From: Chloroflexota bacterium | GTDB lineage: Bacteria; Chloroflexota; Dehalococcoidia; SZUA-161 | NCBI GenBank assembly: GCA_003229915.1 | Contig: QIGA01000234.1 | Coordinates: 1 to 13,616 of the forward strand | Direction of reading: 5' to 3' | DNA: 13,616 nt | Part shown: positions 6,269 to 12,560 of the stretch, piece by piece | How positions within the stretch are numbered: position 1 is the first letter of the stretch | How the letters are laid out: each line of letters opens with the position of its first letter | Notes under the pieces: model-generated | The model's database searches: none | What the model saw: only the letters and a program-made list of their open reading frames with translations | Told to the model about the DNA's origin: nothing | Position numbers and translations under genes: made by a program

Positions 6269-6853
6269 CTACTTATCTTGACGAAATTCAGCCGGCAAAA
6301 GTTCCCTGCGCTGGAGCAAAAAATCTCTCAGGCGGGACCGTCCCCTATTCAACCGCGACTTCACCGTACCCAGAGAGCTGCTCGTAGCCTGAGATATCTC
6401 CTCGTAACTCAGACCTTGGATGTCGCTTAGTATCACTACCAAGCGCTGGTCCTCAGGCAGATGCGCGAGTCCCTCATTGAGAAACCGGCCCAACTCACGG
6501 CGCTGGGCGTAGTCCTCAGGAGATTCCGTCTTGTCGTCTGTTATGAAATCGCCCGCTTCCTCCATTAGATCATCCAAGGAGGTGACCAATGCACGTCTAG
6601 CTATCCTCATCTTGTCGCGACATGAGTTGGCGGCAATGCGCAGTATCCAGGCCTTGAAGCTGCCCCCCCTGAATCTGCCGATAGCCCTATATGCGGAAAC
6701 AAACGTATCCTGCGTAGCATCTTCGGCTGTCTCAGCATTGCCCAGCATGCGTAGTGCAAGGTTATAGACCAATCGTTGATACCGCTCAACCAACTGGTTG
6801 AAAGCGTCAACATCACCAGCCTGACTTCTCGATATGAATTCCTGTTCTTCCAT
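6269..6853 (-). CDS. ECF-family RNA polymerase sigma factor
   Basis: This 194-residue extracytoplasmic-function sigma factor binds core RNA polymerase and redirects it to stress promoters. Region 2 is at about 15-85 (DAFNQLVERYQRLVYNLALR, AEDATQDTFVSAYRAI, FRGGSFKAWILRIAANSCRD). A variable acidic linker spans about 92-118. Region 4 is at about 130-180 (LPEDQRLVVILSDIQGLSYEEI, then a helix-turn-helix ending LGTVKSRLNRGRSRLRDFL). There is no sigma3 domain, as expected for ECF. The ATG at 6853 is chosen because ECF proteins start just before the 'E-x-F-x-x-R-x-x-x-GD' helix; a GTG five codons upstream (6868) has no better ribosome site. The next gene is its zinc-finger anti-sigma factor. The particular ECF subgroup cannot be read from sequence alone. 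Confidence 0.93.
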   Translation of the reverse strand: MEEQEFISRSQAGDVDAFNQLVERYQRLVYNLALRMLGNAETAEDATQDTFVSAYRAIGRFRGGSFKAWILRIAANSCRDKMRIARRALVTSLDDLMEEAGDFITDDKTESPEDYAQRRELGRFLNEGLAHLPEDQRLVVILSDIQGLSYEEISQATSSSLGTVKSRLNRGRSRLRDFLLQRRELLPAEFRQDK

Positions 6854-6885
6854 CGGTAATCCACACACCTAGTGAACTTCAACCG

Positions 6886-6907
6886 AGCTGTCCTTGACGG
6901 GACAGCT
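6886..6907. promoter_or_regulatory. Operator-like inverted repeat between sigma gene and lepB
   Basis: The arms AGCTGTCC (6886-6893) and GGACAGCT (6900-6907) are perfectly complementary around the 6 bases TTGACG. That centre is exactly the -35 box of the lepB promoter, and the right arm overlaps the expected start point of the minus-strand sigma transcript. A protein bound here could control both directions. In RNA it would form an 8-bp stem at the 5' end of the sigma mRNA. No regulator is identified. Confidence 0.5.
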
Positions 6908-6923
6908 ACATATTATATATACT
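6894..6923 (+). promoter_or_regulatory. lepB promoter
   Basis: TTGACG (6894-6899, 5 of 6), an 18-base spacer and TATACT (6918-6923, 5 of 6) lie about 85 bases before the lepB ATG. This is one of the better sigma70-like promoters in the window. Confidence 0.6.
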
Positions 6924-6940
6924 GAATTCATCCCGGCTAA
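6912..6940 (-). promoter_or_regulatory. Promoter of the sigma/anti-sigma operon
   Basis: On the minus strand TTAGCC (6940-6935), a 17-base spacer and a perfect TATAAT (6917-6912) give a start near 6905 and a leader of about 50 bases. The -35 box is weak (3 of 6), which could mean activator dependence. No clear ECF-type AAC box is seen. Confidence 0.45.
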
Positions 6941-7007
6941 CGCCGCGCACATTCTAGCACGTTTAACTTGCGCAATCTAACCAAGGGATCCAGTCATAGA
7001 TGAAAAC

Positions 7008-7547
7008 ATGAGATCACTCATCCGCGAGATCCTGCAAGTAGTCCTCCTGGCACTGGTTGTCTTCTTCGCCCTCTATTTCCTGATACAGAACTTCAGGATC
7101 GAGGGCACGAGCATGGAGCCGAACCTCAGTAACAGGCAATATGTCTTAGTAAACAAAACAGCCTACTGGTTCGGGAACAATCCGAATAGAGGTGACGTCA
7201 TAGTCTTCCAGGCTCCCGACCAGCCCCAGTACGATCGAATCAAAAGGGTGATCGGCCTGCCCGGCGAGACAATAGAGGTGAAGAGAGACGGCTCGGTCCT
7301 TATCGACAGTCAACTCCTTGAGGAACCTTACCTGCCATCACATCCCGGTGGCCCCAGTGGAACATGGCAAGTGCCCGAGGACGAATACTTCGCTATGGGG
7401 GATAACCGCGGCGTCAGCTATGACTCACGCAACGGGGGGCCGATTCCTCGAAAGAATATAATAGGCAAGGCATGGATCATCATCTGGCCCATAAGTGACT
7501 GGGGATTCGCCCCAAACAAAACAGTAGCATTAGCGGCAACACCCTGA
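7008..7547 (+). CDS. lepB: Signal peptidase I
   Basis: LepB removes signal peptides from exported preproteins on the outer face of the cytoplasmic membrane. The 179-residue protein has one N-terminal anchor (about 8-27, LQVVLLALVVFFALYFLIQ). Next come the box with the catalytic serine (EGTSMEPNL, Ser35), a 'RGDVIVFQAP' strand at 61-70, the catalytic lysine box (YDRIKRVIGLPGE, Lys79), and the GDNRGVSYDSRNGGPIP box near 131-147. This is the short Gram-positive-like form with one membrane span. It is transcribed away from the sigma/anti-sigma unit over a shared 150-base regulatory gap. No strong Shine-Dalgarno precedes the ATG at 7008. Ser, Lys and the box order all fit, so the call is firm. Confidence 0.96.
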   Translation: MRSLIREILQVVLLALVVFFALYFLIQNFRIEGTSMEPNLSNRQYVLVNKTAYWFGNNPNRGDVIVFQAPDQPQYDRIKRVIGLPGETIEVKRDGSVLIDSQLLEEPYLPSHPGGPSGTWQVPEDEYFAMGDNRGVSYDSRNGGPIPRKNIIGKAWIIIWPISDWGFAPNKTVALAATP

Positions 7548-7602
7548 AACCTTCTTTCCTGTCCAGCGCCTCGTTACTACCCCCCTTATCTGAGCCTCCC
7601 GC

Positions 7603-7626
7603 TTCTGGTGAGATACGTGACCAGAA
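7603..7626. terminator. Small hairpin downstream of lepB
   Basis: TTCTGGT (7603-7609) pairs with ACCAGAA (7620-7626) around a 10-base loop, 55 bases after the lepB stop. No T-run follows, so it is only a weak terminator candidate. Confidence 0.25.
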
Positions 7627-7663
7627 CAACTACCAGGCACATATCATGCAAGCCCCCTGCCGC

Positions 7664-7692
7664 TTGAGTGATTCCGCTCCAAAATGTATAAT
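7664..7692 (+). promoter_or_regulatory. Promoter of the 118-residue unknown gene
   Basis: TTGAGT (7664-7669, 4 of 6), a 17-base spacer and a perfect TATAAT (7687-7692) lie about 70 bases before the ATG at 7760. Confidence 0.55.
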
Positions 7693-7759
7693 GCCACATG
7701 AACCGGCGTCCAGATGTTCACATAACCTCATAAGCTGCGAGAGATTTGGAGGCGATTGA

Positions 7760-8116
7760 ATGACACTCCACAGAGGGGACAAGGTTGTCGAAACCCCAAA
7801 AGGAATCGGGCAAGTGTGCCGAAAAGGTGAGACCATCGCACAGGTCAACTACAGCCTGCGTGTTGAGACAGAGGAGATAATCGCAAGGTCCTTTGGCAGA
7901 AATGAAGCGCACTTTAGCCGCAAGTCTGTCACAGGTGAAATCTCGCTCCTGGATGGAGCTATGCTGCCCGGCGACAATCCCACGGCCCCCTCAGGATCTT
8001 TCACTCTGGTTATGGAAGACGGGCGAGAAGTATACTTCTACGTCGACAGTTGCGTCTTGAAATCCAATCCAACTCGCCAGGAATGCAGGGTACAGGGCTC
8101 TGGCAGCAAGCTCTGA
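7760..8116 (+). CDS. Hypothetical protein, possible SH3/tudor-like N-terminus
   Basis: I do not recognise this 118-residue protein. It looks real: GGAGG lies 7 bases before the ATG, a good promoter lies upstream, and composition matches neighbouring genes. The opening 'HRGDKVVETPKGIGQVCRKGETIAQVNYS' has the alternating hydrophobic and Gly pattern of a small beta barrel ('G-D-x-V-x-T-P-x-G-x-G-x-V'), like the starts of tudor or KOW-like domains, though no family signature is certain. A second beta-rich part at about 79-100 (FTLVMEDGREVYFYVDSCVL) follows a short Pro/Gly linker. There is no signal peptide, membrane helix or metal motif; Cys19, Cys97 and Cys109 are scattered. It stands as a single-gene unit after lepB and before the Trm112-like gene. 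Confidence 0.7.
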   Translation: MTLHRGDKVVETPKGIGQVCRKGETIAQVNYSLRVETEEIIARSFGRNEAHFSRKSVTGEISLLDGAMLPGDNPTAPSGSFTLVMEDGREVYFYVDSCVLKSNPTRQECRVQGSGSKL

Positions 8117-8157
8117 AGCCCTAATACCTCACAGCTTCCCCTCCCCCCTTCGCTCCA

Positions 8158-8186
8158 TTGACAACCCATCCTGCATAAACTACAAT
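8158..8186 (+). promoter_or_regulatory. Near-consensus promoter of the Trm112-like gene
   Basis: A perfect TTGACA (8158-8163), a 17-base spacer and TACAAT (8181-8186, 5 of 6) form the strongest promoter in the window. The start point near 8193 rules out translation from the GTG at 8187 and supports the ATG at 8223. Confidence 0.7.
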
Positions 8187-8222
8187 GTGGCTCAATTGAG
8201 AGCCTTCTGCAGGAGATGTGCT

Positions 8223-8405
8223 ATGAAGAGAGAGTTGATGGACATTCTGGCTTGCCCAATGTGCAAAGGGACTCTTCAACTCGATGTGACCGAGGAGGAC
8301 GAGAACGAGGTGATCACAGGATCATTGAAATGCACGCAGTGCCCTGAGACCTACCCGATCAACGATGGTATTCCCAATCTGCTGCCCCCGGATCTGCGCG
8401 ACTGA
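8223..8405 (+). CDS. Trm112/YcaR-like small zinc-ribbon protein
   Basis: This 60-residue protein of the Trm112 (UPF0434) family has the family opening KRELMDILACPMCKGTL and the ending 'YPINDGIPNLLPPDLRD'. Four cysteines in two CxxC pairs (C11/C14 and C37/C40) would bind one zinc. In eukaryotes and archaea Trm112 activates several methyltransferases; bacterial members are small, often single-domain, and mostly uncharacterised. No methyltransferase gene sits next to it here. The ATG at 8223 has AGGAG 7 bases upstream and lies about 30 bases after the predicted transcription start. It is followed 71 bases later by a small membrane protein gene that may be co-transcribed. Confidence 0.88.
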   Translation: MKRELMDILACPMCKGTLQLDVTEEDENEVITGSLKCTQCPETYPINDGIPNLLPPDLRD

Positions 8406-8476
8406 GGCATCGAACTCTGATCCAGACTGTCTCCGGCGAGCCTTTTGAGCCCACGGTAAGGAGGTAGGGACAGGCA

Positions 8477-8701
8477 ATGACGGCGCTTCGAATAGGCGGT
8501 ACAATAATCAGTGCGATCTGCCTTATTCTTGTCGGTCTCTTTATTTGGGGGCTAGTTGCCGGTGAGCCCTGGCGCTTCTGGGCGATAGCTGCTCCTGTGA
8601 TTGTGGGCTTCTTGGCAGTTATGGGGATTGGTTTCTCGATTGGACGCCTGATGGCTTCTACCAAGATTGCCGATTCAACAAAGAATCACCCCGAGGAGTA
8701 G
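8477..8701 (+). CDS. Small two-helix membrane protein, unknown function
   Basis: This 74-residue hydrophobic protein is not recognised as a named family. A first membrane helix spans about 7-28 (GGTIISAICLILVGLFIWGLVAG), a short GEPWRFW loop follows, and a second helix spans about 36-56 (IAAPVIVGFLAVMGIGFSIG). The polar tail (RLMASTKIADSTKNHPEE) is probably cytoplasmic. GGAGG lies a little far (about 13 bases) from the ATG at 8477, and AGG closer in may serve. The gene could be in one unit with the Trm112-like gene upstream. It converges with queD, with 42 bases between stops. Confidence 0.6.
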   Translation: MTALRIGGTIISAICLILVGLFIWGLVAGEPWRFWAIAAPVIVGFLAVMGIGFSIGRLMASTKIADSTKNHPEE

Positions 8702-8743
8702 AGCCCCTGGACACCATTCCCGAGATCATTGGATCACATCTTG

Positions 8744-9106
8744 CTACGGAATGTAGGCCGCTCTTGACTCCGGCGACTCCCAAACCTCGACACGGGAGAT
8801 AGCGACCCCAGCCAATTGTCCCACGAGTGCGTCATATATGGTTTTAGCGATATTCTCGGAGGAAGGATTGATGCTATCGAAGGGTGGCACGTCGTTCAGA
8901 CAAACGTGATCGAACTGTTCCAGTACCTCTCCCAGGTGCTTCTTGATCTCCGCAAAGTCGAACGCTATGCCGATGTCATTGAGAACGTCAGCCCGCACGC
9001 TGACTACTACCTCGAAGCGATGCCCATGCATCCCCTCACATTTACCTCCATAACCTCTCAGATAGTGAGCTGCGTCAAAATGCTTTCTGCCCGACACTTC
9101 GTACAT
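8744..9106 (-). CDS. queD: 6-pyruvoyl-tetrahydropterin synthase family (QueD; possible QueD/FolB dual type)
   Basis: This 120-residue enzyme acts on dihydroneopterin triphosphate. QueD forms 6-carboxy-tetrahydropterin for queuosine. Visible features: zinc ligands H14 (FDAAH), H27 and H29 (HGH), the catalytic Cys23, the catalytic pair D66/H67 in FDHVCLND, NPSSENIA at 80-87, and pterin-binding E110 (VEVWESP). The active-site string is C23-E24-G-M-H27-G-H29. It satisfies both the C-x3-HGH signature of QueD and the E-x2-HGH signature of PTPS-III enzymes, which cleave dihydroneopterin triphosphate to 6-hydroxymethyldihydropterin in place of FolB. It follows folK by 13 bases, with GGAGG before the ATG. 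The family call is firm; the dual role is inferred from the motif and from the fol operon lacking folB. Confidence 0.9.
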   Translation of the reverse strand: MYEVSGRKHFDAAHYLRGYGGKCEGMHGHRFEVVVSVRADVLNDIGIAFDFAEIKKHLGEVLEQFDHVCLNDVPPFDSINPSSENIAKTIYDALVGQLAGVAISRVEVWESPESRAAYIP

Positions 9107-9119
9107 ATGCCCTCCGCAA

Positions 9120-9653
9120 TTAGTTGATTGCGCCCTTCAGAATCAATCTTCCCACACTCCTCACCCCAATAACCCCATCTACCCCTGCCAGTAAATCACC
9201 GACCCTTCTCTTATCCACAGGATGAACGATCTCATAGGCAATCTCAGCCAGAGGGACAAGCACAAAGGCACGCTCAGCGATGCCGGGGTGAGGGATAGTA
9301 AGATCGGAGGTTTGTATCACAAGATCGCCATAAAGCAGGATATCTATGTCGATGGGTCGGGGAGCATTGCGGAAAGCGGGTTTCCTCCCAAGATAGCCTT
9401 CGATTTGCTTTACGAAATCCAGAAGCTCAGCGGGGGCTAGTTCGGTCACCGCTGCGACCACCGCATTGAGGAAAAGTGGCTGGTCTTCGTAGCCGAAAGG
9501 CTTGGTCTCGTAAATAGATGAAATACCCGCAACATCCACCTTTTGAGACAAACGCTCCACTGCCAGAGTCAGATTTCTCATTCTGTCTCCCAAATTCGAT
9601 CCCAGACCCAGATATACCGTAGTCGGCACGGGGAACTTAGCTGAATCTGCCAT
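9120..9653 (-). CDS. folK: 2-amino-4-hydroxy-6-hydroxymethyldihydropteridine pyrophosphokinase (HPPK)
   Basis: FolK transfers pyrophosphate from ATP to 6-hydroxymethyl-7,8-dihydropterin, making the FolP substrate. The protein has 177 residues. Motifs in order: GLGSNLGDR at 16-24, ETKPFGYEDQPLFLNAV at 49-65 (pterin and loop contacts), and the signature block at 90-110, RKPAFRNAPRPIDIDILLYG, with the two magnesium-binding aspartates D102 and D104. 'IPHPGIAERAFVLVPLAEI' at about 119-137 is the other conserved patch. It lies between folP (12 bases upstream) and the PTPS gene (13 bases downstream) and is clearly co-transcribed. All the active-site pieces I expect are present. Confidence 0.95.
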   Translation of the reverse strand: MADSAKFPVPTTVYLGLGSNLGDRMRNLTLAVERLSQKVDVAGISSIYETKPFGYEDQPLFLNAVVAAVTELAPAELLDFVKQIEGYLGRKPAFRNAPRPIDIDILLYGDLVIQTSDLTIPHPGIAERAFVLVPLAEIAYEIVHPVDKRRVGDLLAGVDGVIGVRSVGRLILKGAIN

Positions 9654-9665
9654 CCCAATCCCTGG

Positions 9666-10523
9666 TCAGGAAGACCTCCCCCTGACAATGGCATCGCTCA
9701 TCCTGACAACCCGGGCCATCTGCCCAACATCGTGCACCCGCACAATGTCAGCGCCATTGGCGATGCCAATGGCTATCGTGGCCGCTGTACCCTCCAGACG
9801 CTGATCAACTGGAAGATCGAGCACAAGCCCGATAAACGATTTGCGCGAGCTCCCTAGTAGGATCGGCCGTCCAAGCGACTTCAGCTCCGACAGGCGGCGG
9901 ACGATCTCCAGGTTCTGCTCCACAGTCTTGCCGAAGCCAATTCCAGGATCGATAATGATATTGTTCCAGTCAACCCCAACCTCTAGCGCCAGCCGTATGC
10001 TTCTCTTGAGATCGGCGACAAGCTCGCGGAAAAAGTCATCAAACGAAGCACCCCTCTGATTCTGGGTAATGACCAATGGTATCCCGTTGTCTGCTGCTAC
10101 TCGTGCCAATTCCGGGTCGCGCTTCAGCCCCCACACATCGTTGACCATCCGCGCTCCTGCCGCTACCGCCTCCCGTGCCACTACCGCTTTGTAGGTATCT
10201 ATGCTCACAGGCACGGGCAGTTTGCCGGCCAAACTCCTCACCACAGGCAGTACCCGCTCCAACTCCTCCTCAACGGAAACAGGGGCGGAGTCAGGGCGAG
10301 TGGACTCACCACCGACATCGATGATATCAGCGCCCTCGGCGACAAACCGCTCCGCTTGAGCGAGGGCAGCATCTGCGCCGCTAACCCCATCGCCGGAAAA
10401 GGAATCGGGGGCGACATTGACGATCCCCATTATATAGGTTCGCTGACCCCACTTGAACTCCATGTTGCCGCAGCTAGTAACACCTGAGAGGCACTCTGAA
10501 GGACTTTCCATACCGCGACTCAA
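9666..10523 (-). CDS. folP: Dihydropteroate synthase
   Basis: FolP joins 4-aminobenzoate to hydroxymethyldihydropterin pyrophosphate and is the sulfonamide target. It is a TIM-barrel protein of 285 residues from the chosen start. Motifs: IMGIVNVAPDSFSGDG (usually NVTPDSF; Thr is Ala here), DVGGESTRPDS, SIDTYKAVVAREAVAAGA, MVNDVWG, IIDPGIGFGKT, the LLGSSRKSFIG phosphate loop and RVHDV near the end. The strand that often carries a Met-His pair reads VITQNQRG. The TTG at 10523 is chosen because GGAGG lies 6 bases before it. GTG at 10529 has no spacing to that site, and an ATG at 10511 is too far from it. It is the first gene of folP-folK-queD. The family call is secure; the exact start is not. 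Confidence 0.94.
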   Translation of the reverse strand: MSRGMESPSECLSGVTSCGNMEFKWGQRTYIMGIVNVAPDSFSGDGVSGADAALAQAERFVAEGADIIDVGGESTRPDSAPVSVEEELERVLPVVRSLAGKLPVPVSIDTYKAVVAREAVAAGARMVNDVWGLKRDPELARVAADNGIPLVITQNQRGASFDDFFRELVADLKRSIRLALEVGVDWNNIIIDPGIGFGKTVEQNLEIVRRLSELKSLGRPILLGSSRKSFIGLVLDLPVDQRLEGTAATIAIGIANGADIVRVHDVGQMARVVRMSDAIVRGRSS

Positions 10524-10540
10524 AGACACCCTCCAGCCAC

Positions 10541-10569
10541 ATTATAGCATGACCCCCACCCGGACTTAA
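10541..10569 (-). promoter_or_regulatory. Promoter of the folP-folK-queD operon
   Basis: On the minus strand TTAAGT (10569-10564, weak), a 17-base spacer and a perfect TATAAT (10546-10541) lie close to the gene. The start would fall near 10534, so the GGAGG at 10534-10530 would sit at the very 5' end of the mRNA and the leader would be only about 11 bases. Confidence 0.45.
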
Positions 10570-10656
10570 CACGTGTATTCGAACCGTCATCTGTCATCGC
10601 GAGTCAAATCTCCAAGTACAGCGAGTTGACGAGTCCATGTCCAGTGCCCACACAAG

Positions 10657-10685
10657 TTTACTCGACGCCTCTGTTGTGCTAAAAT
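10657..10685 (+). promoter_or_regulatory. Promoter of the FmdB-FmdB-thiDE-translin operon
   Basis: TTTACT (10657-10662, 4 of 6), a 17-base spacer and TAAAAT (10680-10685, 5 of 6) lie about 45 bases before the first ATG at 10732. Confidence 0.45.
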
Positions 10686-10731
10686 CCAAGCTAGAATAGA
10701 AGTAAGAAGGACGTTGTCGAGGTGAGTCTGG

Positions 10732-11121
10732 ATGCCGATTTACGAGTATCGCTGTAACAACTGCCAGCGCAAGGTGGAGGTGTTCGTCCAGAGCTTCTCC
10801 ACATCTTCAAATACTAGCTGCACACACTGCGGCAGCGACAATCTCAGCCGGATCTTCTCCAAGTTCGCTGTCCGTAGGTCAAAGAACGACAAGAGCGTTT
10901 ACGACGACATCCTCTCCGACAGCAAGCTGACCGAAGGCCTGATGCGAAATGACCCGCGCGCTCTCGCTGCATGGAGCCGCAAGATGAGCCACGCTGCGGA
11001 TGAAGACAGTACTCCCGAAACCGAGGAGCTTATGGATAGATTGGAGGCGGGAGAGGACGTATCCGAGGTGATCGAAGAGATGAAACCTCCGGAGCTACGA
11101 GGCGACAACGATTTGGAGTGA
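10732..11121 (+). CDS. FmdB-family zinc-ribbon protein (first copy)
   Basis: This 129-residue protein has an N-terminal FmdB-type zinc ribbon: MPIYEYRCNNCQRKVEVF with C8/C11, then SCTHCGSDNLSRIFSKFAV with C30/C33. The family is named after a putative regulator of formylmethanofuran dehydrogenase, but a molecular role is not established for most members. The rest is polar, acidic and helical, with no known domain (RNDPRALAAWSRKM near 72-86, acidic EELMDRLEAGEDVSEVIEEMK near 98-118). GAGGTG lies 7 bases before the ATG. It heads a four-gene plus-strand operon and is followed 6 bases later by a second copy whose first 45 residues are clearly paralogous, while the tails differ. Confidence 0.85.
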   Translation: MPIYEYRCNNCQRKVEVFVQSFSTSSNTSCTHCGSDNLSRIFSKFAVRRSKNDKSVYDDILSDSKLTEGLMRNDPRALAAWSRKMSHAADEDSTPETEELMDRLEAGEDVSEVIEEMKPPELRGDNDLE

Positions 11122-11127
11122 CTAACC

Positions 11128-11502
11128 ATGCCTATCTACGAGTTTCGCTGTACTGCGTGTAATCAGAAAGTTAGCTTCTTCGTAAGGACCGTCAATGATC
11201 CCGTAAGCCCCACGTGTCCAGCCTGCGGAAGCAACAGCCTCGAGCGTTGCATTTCGAGGTTCGCCGTCCACAAGACTGCCCAAGCAGTCTGGGAGGAATC
11301 CGGGGAACCAACCATGTTCCCCAAGGACCGCGACTACTATAAGGACCCGCGAAATATCGGGCGATATACGGAAAAGAAGCTCAAAGACCTGGGCATAGAC
11401 ATGGACAGCGAAGAAAACAGGGATACCTTCGCCGGCGTCAAGGAAACAATCGCCGCCGCCAGGGAAGGCGAGCTGCCCAAGACTCTCAAGGATCAGCTCT
11501 AG
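11128..11502 (+). CDS. FmdB-family zinc-ribbon protein (second copy)
   Basis: This 124-residue paralogue of the preceding gene has the same MPIYEFRCTACNQKV opening and the same cysteine spacing (C8/C11, C30/C33). Its ribbon ends CPACGSNSLERCISRFAVHK. The C-terminal part is unrelated to the first copy: a charged region with WEESGEPTMFPKDRDYY at about 53-69, then 'IGRYTEKKLKDLGIDMDSEENRDTFAGVKETIAAAREGELP'. The last segment looks like two helices and a loop; no family is recognised. Only 6 bases separate it from the first copy and 14 bases from the thiamine gene, so co-transcription is likely. Both ribbons keep all zinc ligands. Confidence 0.83.
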   Translation: MPIYEFRCTACNQKVSFFVRTVNDPVSPTCPACGSNSLERCISRFAVHKTAQAVWEESGEPTMFPKDRDYYKDPRNIGRYTEKKLKDLGIDMDSEENRDTFAGVKETIAAAREGELPKTLKDQL

Positions 11503-11516
11503 AGAGTTCCCTCCAG

Positions 11517-12560
11517 ATGCTGCGCATTCTGGATGCCAATCTCAACCGCATCGGTGAGGGATTGCGCCTCCTCGAAGACATAAGTCGCTTTATCCTGAAC
11601 GACCCCGATCTCAGCGAGCAGCTTAAGTCCCTACGCCACGAGCTGCTGCCCAGAGACAGAGGGCTTCAGGAGAAACTTCTCAGCGCTCGCCGGGCAGATG
11701 AAGATGTGGGGGCTTATCTGGAGGTGGATGGCGAAGGGGAACGCTCCGACGCTGCCGGCCTGGTCAGTGCCAACTCGCGTCGGGTTCAGCAATCCCTGCG
11801 CGTCCTCGAGGAAATCACCAAAACCCCGGGGCAGGACCTCGGCTTCGATTGGAAAAAGCTGAAACGGGCACGATTCACCATCTATGAGCTGGAGCAGCGT
11901 ATATTGTCGAAGCTGAGTCGCCAAGACAAGACAAAGAGAATAGCTGGACTATATCTGATCTTAGATACCGAGGCGCTGGGAGGACGAAGCGGAGTTGAGA
12001 TAGCTCGGCAGGCGATTCAAGGAGGGGCCCGCGCAATCCAACTGCGTGACAAGATACGCTCCAAGAGAGAGCTCACACCCCTGGCTCAAGAAATCAAGAG
12101 GGTTTGTGCCGAATGCGATGTTCTCTTTATTGTCAATGACCACCTGGATATCGCTCTCGCCTCCGACGCCGATGGTCTCCACGTTGGTCAGGATGACCTG
12201 CCCCTCTCTATTGCCCGAGGGCTATTGCCCGCCGACAAGATCATAGGTTGCTCCACAGCTACGCTGGACGAGGCCGTTCGAGCACAGGAGCAAGGCGCCG
12301 ACTATATTGGTGTGGGGGCGATCTTTCCCAGTCCATCGAAACCAGGCACAAGGCTCGCTGGCCTTGAGACGCTGCGCCAGGTAAAAGATAAGGTTTCTAT
12401 CCCGGTGGTTGCCATTGGCGGGATAAACGCGGATAATGTTGCCGGAGTCGTAAACGCCGGCGCTGATGCTGCCGTTGTAGTCAGCGCCGTACTCGCGGCC
12501 AGCGACGTGAGAGAGGCTAGCAAGCGGCTCGTAACGAGAATAGGGGGAAGTGACAAATGA
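11517..12560 (+). CDS. thiE: ThiD2-ThiE fusion: HMP-phosphate kinase-like domain plus thiamine-phosphate synthase
   Basis: This 347-residue fusion belongs to thiamine biosynthesis. Residues 1-135 match the ThiD2 domain, a kinase type for hydroxymethylpyrimidine phosphate: RILDANLNRIGEGLRLLED, LRHEL, ARRADEDVGAYL, and the SANSRRVQQSLRVLEE block with Arg/Glu pairs. Residues 142-345 are a complete ThiE barrel: QLRDK (175-179), VNDHLDIALASDADGLHVGQ (206-225), GCSTATLDEA (244-253), YIGVGAIFPSPSKPG (263-277) and AIGGINADN (299-307). The fused protein would phosphorylate the pyrimidine and couple it to the thiazole. The ATG has no strong Shine-Dalgarno, so it may depend on coupling to the gene 14 bases upstream. 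Its TGA overlaps the next start in an ATGA. Confidence 0.93.
   Translation: MLRILDANLNRIGEGLRLLEDISRFILNDPDLSEQLKSLRHELLPRDRGLQEKLLSARRADEDVGAYLEVDGEGERSDAAGLVSANSRRVQQSLRVLEEITKTPGQDLGFDWKKLKRARFTIYELEQRILSKLSRQDKTKRIAGLYLILDTEALGGRSGVEIARQAIQGGARAIQLRDKIRSKRELTPLAQEIKRVCAECDVLFIVNDHLDIALASDADGLHVGQDDLPLSIARGLLPADKIIGCSTATLDEAVRAQEQGADYIGVGAIFPSPSKPGTRLAGLETLRQVKDKVSIPVVAIGGINADNVAGVVNAGADAAVVVSAVLAASDVREASKRLVTRIGGSDK

Noticed and set aside
6854..6868. GTG start five codons upstream for the sigma factor
   Set aside because: ECF proteins begin near the ATG at 6853, and the extension (MCGLP) has no family support.
8187..8222. Upstream GTG start for the Trm112-like gene
   Set aside because: It overlaps the -10 region and start of a near-consensus promoter, has no Shine-Dalgarno, and would add 12 residues not seen in the family.
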